Part shown: positions 61,482 to 64,000 of the stretch, one piece after another
How positions within the stretch are numbered: the stretch's first letter is position 1
Layout of the letters: each line of letters opens with the position of its first letter
Assembly: GCF_900130035.1 (NCBI RefSeq)
Contig: NZ_FQXQ01000001.1
Location: 310,001 to 374,000, forward strand
DNA length: 64,000 nt
Reading direction: 5' to 3'
From: Wenyingzhuangia marina
GTDB lineage: Bacteria > Bacteroidota > Bacteroidia > Flavobacteriales > Flavobacteriaceae
Made by a program: the position numbers and the translations under genes
The notes under the pieces: model-generated
The model's database searches: none
What the model was told of the DNA's origin: nothing
What the model saw: only the letters and a program-made list of their open reading frames with translations

Positions 61482-61829
61482 ATGAAAAAAATATACCATT
61501 TAAAAACTTGCGATACTTGTAAAAGAATTCTAAATCAATTAAACCTAACTGGTTTTGAGGTTCAGGAAATAAAAAGCAATCCTGTAAATGCTGAACAACT
61601 ACAAAAAATGTATGCCTTAACAAATTCTTACGAAGAATTATTTAACAAAAGAGCAAGACTTTATAAAGAGCAAGGTTTAAAAGATAAAAACCTAACTGAA
61701 GAAGATTACAAAAATTATATTTTAAGCGAATACACTTTTTTAAAAAGACCGGTAGCTATTATAGACAATGAGATTTTTGTAGGAAATAGCAAAAAAACTG
61801 TGGAAGCTTTGATTGCCAAAACACAATAA
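61482..61829 (+). CDS. ArsC/Spx-family thioredoxin-fold protein
   Basis: The 115-residue protein begins KKIYHLKTCDTCKRIL, a Spx/ArsC-type CxxC, and continues with the family's FLKRPVAIIDNEIFVG strand with the RP motif. It may be a Spx-like regulator or a glutaredoxin-coupled reductase; the ArsC arginine triad is not clear. It is distinct from the phosphatase-fold arsC in the ars operon. The ATG at 61482 is used because a 72-base upstream extension would enter the DinB gene. Confidence 0.86.
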   Translation: MKKIYHLKTCDTCKRILNQLNLTGFEVQEIKSNPVNAEQLQKMYALTNSYEELFNKRARLYKEQGLKDKNLTEEDYKNYILSEYTFLKRPVAIIDNEIFVGNSKKTVEALIAKTQ

Positions 61830-61859
61830 AAAAACCGAGACAATTGTCTCGGTTTTTTT
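61828..61859. terminator. Bidirectional terminator
   Basis: A perfect 32-bp palindrome: A7, CCGAGACAA, its complement, T7. It lies between the ArsC/Spx-like gene and the convergent DUF4254 gene and overlaps the stop of the former. Confidence 0.93.
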
Positions 61860-61864
61860 ATGCT

Positions 61865-62473
61865 TTATTTTTGTTTGTATAACATCGGATTTAATTCATC
61901 GTCATTATACATTTTCATTTGTTTGTATACTTTCATGTATTTGTCACCGCTTTCAATATCGGCAATCAAATCATTAATTGCTGTAGACAAATCAACTCTT
62001 TGCTCTAGTAAAATATCTAACTTTTTTTGACAAGCTTCTTTATGACTAGCTGAAGCAGATTCACGAGTAACCTCTTCATTCATATGATAAATCTTCAAAG
62101 CCAAAATAGACAATCTATCAATAGCCCAAGCTGGACTTTCTGAATTTATTTTTGCAGAAGGCTTGGTTTGTACATCCGCATATTTTTGTAGAAAATAACT
62201 ATCCACATATTCTACCATATCTGTTCTATCTTGGTTAGATGCATCAATTCTTCTTTTTAAAGCCAAAGCCTCAATAGGATCAATATCTGGTAAACGAATA
62301 ATATCTTCGTAGTGCCATTGCACGGTATCAATCCAACATTTTCTATATAACAAATGCTCTAAAGTACTAGCATCATATACATTCTCAAAAGGTTGATCTA
62401 CATCATCAATCACGTGATATTTTGCTATCACAGCATCAAATATTTTGTTAAAATCTTCTACTTTTAAACTCAT
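61865..62473 (-). CDS. DUF4254 protein
   Basis: The 202-residue predicted cytoplasmic helical protein matches DUF4254 in length and in LLYRKCWIDTVQWHYEDIIR, IDASNQDRTDMVEYVD and SPAWAIDRLSILALKIYHM. The function is unknown; the family is common in Bacteroidota and often lies near cell-envelope genes. It starts 3 bases after the upstream acidic protein ends, so the two are one operon. Confidence 0.87.
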   Translation of the reverse strand: MSLKVEDFNKIFDAVIAKYHVIDDVDQPFENVYDASTLEHLLYRKCWIDTVQWHYEDIIRLPDIDPIEALALKRRIDASNQDRTDMVEYVDSYFLQKYADVQTKPSAKINSESPAWAIDRLSILALKIYHMNEEVTRESASASHKEACQKKLDILLEQRVDLSTAINDLIADIESGDKYMKVYKQMKMYNDDELNPMLYKQK

Positions 62474-62475
62474 CT

Positions 62476-63267
62476 TTAATTAAATTTTCTTTCTATTAAC
62501 AAAATCAACCTATCTTCATAGATTTCTTTTCCAGCCCAATTATACTCCTTTTTTACCATTTTTAAGAATGATAATGCTTCTTTTTCTGATGACATAGTAT
62601 TTAGTTGAGAGACAACTCTGTTAAAATCTTCCTGACTATCATCAAACAAATGTTTTACAAAAGCAATTCTATCATTTAAATCAATTTGTAAATTCTTTTG
62701 TCCCATAGCCACATCATTCAAAGATTTTTTGGGAGCTACACGCGTTGCATTTTCAAACAAATCAGTAGCCACATCTAAGGAAACAGTACTTCCAAATTCT
62801 TTTGCCAAAGACGATTGTAAATTAGTTGATTTATCTTCCTTATTCTCTTCTGCCTTGGTAAACAAATCTAATGATGGTTCTTCTTTTGGTTCCTCAACAT
62901 TCACAACAACCTCTTCTTTATCTTCTACCACTTCTAAAGTCTCTTCAACCAACTCAACATTTACAACTTTTGTTGGCTCTTCTGTTTCTTCAGTGAATTC
63001 TTCAACTTTTTCAACATCTACTTTTGGCGTTTCTTTAATTTCTTCCACTTCTTTTCTAGATTCCGAAAAAGTCTCTTCCACCAATTCTTCAACCGTTTTG
63101 GTGTTTTGAGGAGTTTCTTTAACAAAGTCTTCTATATAAGATAGCACTGCAATTTTCTCATATGTTTCATAAGCTTTTTGTTTCAAAGCTTTTAAATCAT
63201 CTCTATTTTTCATTTGCAAAATGCTGTGAGCAATGCCCATCAATTCTGCCTCTAATTTTTTCTGCAT
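62476..63267 (-). CDS. Conserved protein with acidic linker
   Basis: The 263-residue protein has an N-terminal helical segment (~1-50), a ~120-residue Glu/Val/Lys-rich low-complexity linker, and a C-terminal ~75-residue helical domain (LNDRIAFVKHLFDDSQEDFNRVVSQL through YEDRLILLIERKF). I know similar proteins next to tdk in Flavobacteriia but not a function. The linker composition resembles that of the FtsZ here. It is transcribed with the DUF4254 gene and divergently from tdk. A serine-rich frame on the other strand is a shadow of the linker. Confidence 0.8.
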   Translation of the reverse strand: MQKKLEAELMGIAHSILQMKNRDDLKALKQKAYETYEKIAVLSYIEDFVKETPQNTKTVEELVEETFSESRKEVEEIKETPKVDVEKVEEFTEETEEPTKVVNVELVEETLEVVEDKEEVVVNVEEPKEEPSLDLFTKAEENKEDKSTNLQSSLAKEFGSTVSLDVATDLFENATRVAPKKSLNDVAMGQKNLQIDLNDRIAFVKHLFDDSQEDFNRVVSQLNTMSSEKEALSFLKMVKKEYNWAGKEIYEDRLILLIERKFN

Positions 63268-63311
63268 AAATACTTTGATAAATTTAGGTTAGAGCGTAAG
63301 ACTTTATTTGA

Positions 63312-63319
63312 TAAATTTG
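63312..63319 (+). promoter_or_regulatory. -7 element of tdk
   Basis: TAAATTTG is an exact TAnnTTTG match about 63 nt before the ATG at 63383. No -33 TTG at the standard position. Confidence 0.45.
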
Positions 63320-63382
63320 TACACTTATCTTTTGCTATAATTAGCAATTTTAGATACATACTAACATCGATAAAAATACAAA

Positions 63383-63967
63383 ATGTTTCTTGAAAACACC
63401 GTAAACCATAAAGAACAATTTGGATGGATTGAAGTCATCTGTGGATCTATGTTCTCCGGAAAAACCGAAGAATTGATTCGTAGATTAAGACGTGCCCAAA
63501 TTGCCAAACAGCGTATCGAGATTTTTAAACCTTCGGTTGATACTCGCTACGATGAAGAAAATGTAGTTTCTCATGATGAAAGATACATTCGCTCTACTCC
63601 CGTTCCCGCAGCTGCAAATATTAGATTGTTAGCCAACGACGTAGATGTGGTTGGAATTGATGAAGCTCAGTTTTTTGATGATGAAATTGTAAGTGTTTGT
63701 AACGATTTGGCCAACAAAGGAATTAGAGTAATTGTGGCTGGATTGGATATGGATTTTAAAGGAAAACCTTTTGGACCCATGCCTAATTTAATGGCTACAG
63801 CAGAATACGTAACCAAAGTACACGCCATTTGTACCAAAACAGGAAATTTAGCACATTACAGTCACAGAAAAAATGACAATGAAAAATTAGTGATGTTAGG
63901 CGAAAATGAAAATTACGAACCTCTAAGTAGAGCGGCTTTTTACAAAGCCAATACCAAAAAAAATTAG
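63383..63967 (+). CDS. tdk: Thymidine kinase (zinc-site-depleted type II)
   Basis: This type II thymidine kinase of 194 residues phosphorylates thymidine. Walker [19 protein letters not shown] is near residue 20, DEAQFF the second motif, and the lasso region contains [14 protein letters not shown]. In most type II enzymes four Cys hold a zinc in the lasso; here only one remains (AICTKTG), while [11 protein letters not shown] follows as expected. From memory, Bacteroidota enzymes share this loss. The gene is followed after one base by a further start. Confidence 0.94.
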   Translation: MFLENTVNHKEQFGWIEVICGSMFSGKTEELIRRLRRAQIAKQRIEIFKPSVDTRYDEENVVSHDERYIRSTPVPAAANIRLLANDVDVVGIDEAQFFDDEIVSVCNDLANKGIRVIVAGLDMDFKGKPFGPMPNLMATAEYVTKVHAICTKTGNLAHYSHRKNDNEKLVMLGENENYEPLSRAAFYKANTKKN

Positions 63968-63968
63968 C

Positions 63969-64000
63969 ATGGAAAACCATCATGTTACAAAGTTAGAAAT
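63969..64000 (+). CDS. Start of a further gene, possibly alanine racemase
   Basis: An ATG one base after the tdk stop opens a frame with ten complete codons (MENHHVTKLE) before the window ends. A polar start leading into T-x-L-E resembles the beginning of alanine racemase, which follows tdk in some Flavobacteriia. With so few residues this is only a guess; the tight spacing does support co-transcription with tdk. Confidence 0.35.
   Translation, partial: MENHHVTKLE

Noticed and set aside
62729-63109. 126-codon Ser/Thr-rich frame on the + strand
   Set aside because: It is the antisense of the Glu/Lys/Val-rich linker of the gene at 62476-63267, which explains its composition.
1-64000. tRNA, rRNA, riboswitch, insertion-sequence or phage genes
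   Set aside because: I read the intergenic regions and saw no cloverleaf, known riboswitch core, transposase or terminal repeats; a covariance-model search would be needed to exclude small RNAs.

Overview
The window is chromosomal DNA of a Flavobacteriia-like member of the Bacteroidota. The sequence is AT-rich. Promoters carry the Bacteroidota -7 element TAnnTTTG rather than a sigma70 -10. The arginine genes include the N-succinylornithine-type transcarbamylase typical of this phylum. Many products are small lipoproteins or outer-membrane proteins with Bacteroidota-type signals. I see no rRNA, tRNA, CRISPR array, insertion sequence or phage gene.

Layout. Positions 1-12255 hold an arginine biosynthesis locus read leftwards: a GNAT acyltransferase, argG, argC, argD, an unrelated outer-membrane protein bounded by two terminators, argF', argB, argE and, after a gap, argH (cut by the window edge). 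argE and argH are separated by a small accessory block (620-4062): four tightly packed genes on the + strand (two DUF membrane proteins, an alpha/beta hydrolase, a leucine-rich-repeat lipoprotein) and a Crp-type regulator. Several arg spacers consist almost entirely of degenerate 7-nt repeats arranged as two inverted arms; this is the least explained signal in the window. Positions 12777-26968 hold ordinary single genes: an MscS channel, YgiQ, a Spy-like protein, an AztD-like lipoprotein under a palindromic operator, a LysM glucosaminidase, a PLP enzyme, an ABC-F ATPase, a FAD oxidoreductase, a LacI regulator, a thioesterase and YqeY.

Positions 27062-42772 are a complete leftward dcw cluster (mraZ-rsmH-ftsL-ftsI-murE-mraY-murD-ftsW-murG-murC-ftsQ-ftsA-ftsZ) with recognisable MraZ boxes in front of mraZ and a terminator after ftsZ. 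murF and ddl are not in it. To the right are engB, an RluA-type pseudouridine synthase, a bacilliredoxin, a TerB/J-domain protein and a DUF2167 protein. Then comes a rightward run with ileS (IleRS2 type with a swapped GxHH signature in place of HIGH), a DksA-like protein and lspA. An arsenic operon follows (arsR, a DUF6428 protein, thioredoxin-type arsC, acr3) with two nearly identical candidate ArsR operators. The remainder is glyS, a coiled-coil protein, comF, an Ig-like lipoprotein, an outer-membrane barrel, a DinB protein, an ArsC/Spx-like protein, a DUF4254 protein, tdk and the first codons of a possible alr.

No wholly new multi-gene system is evident. The best leads are the heptamer inverted repeats, the GxHH IleRS, the paired ars operators, the palindrome on the AztD-like promoter, and promoters placed so close to start codons that ygiQ and glyS look leaderless.
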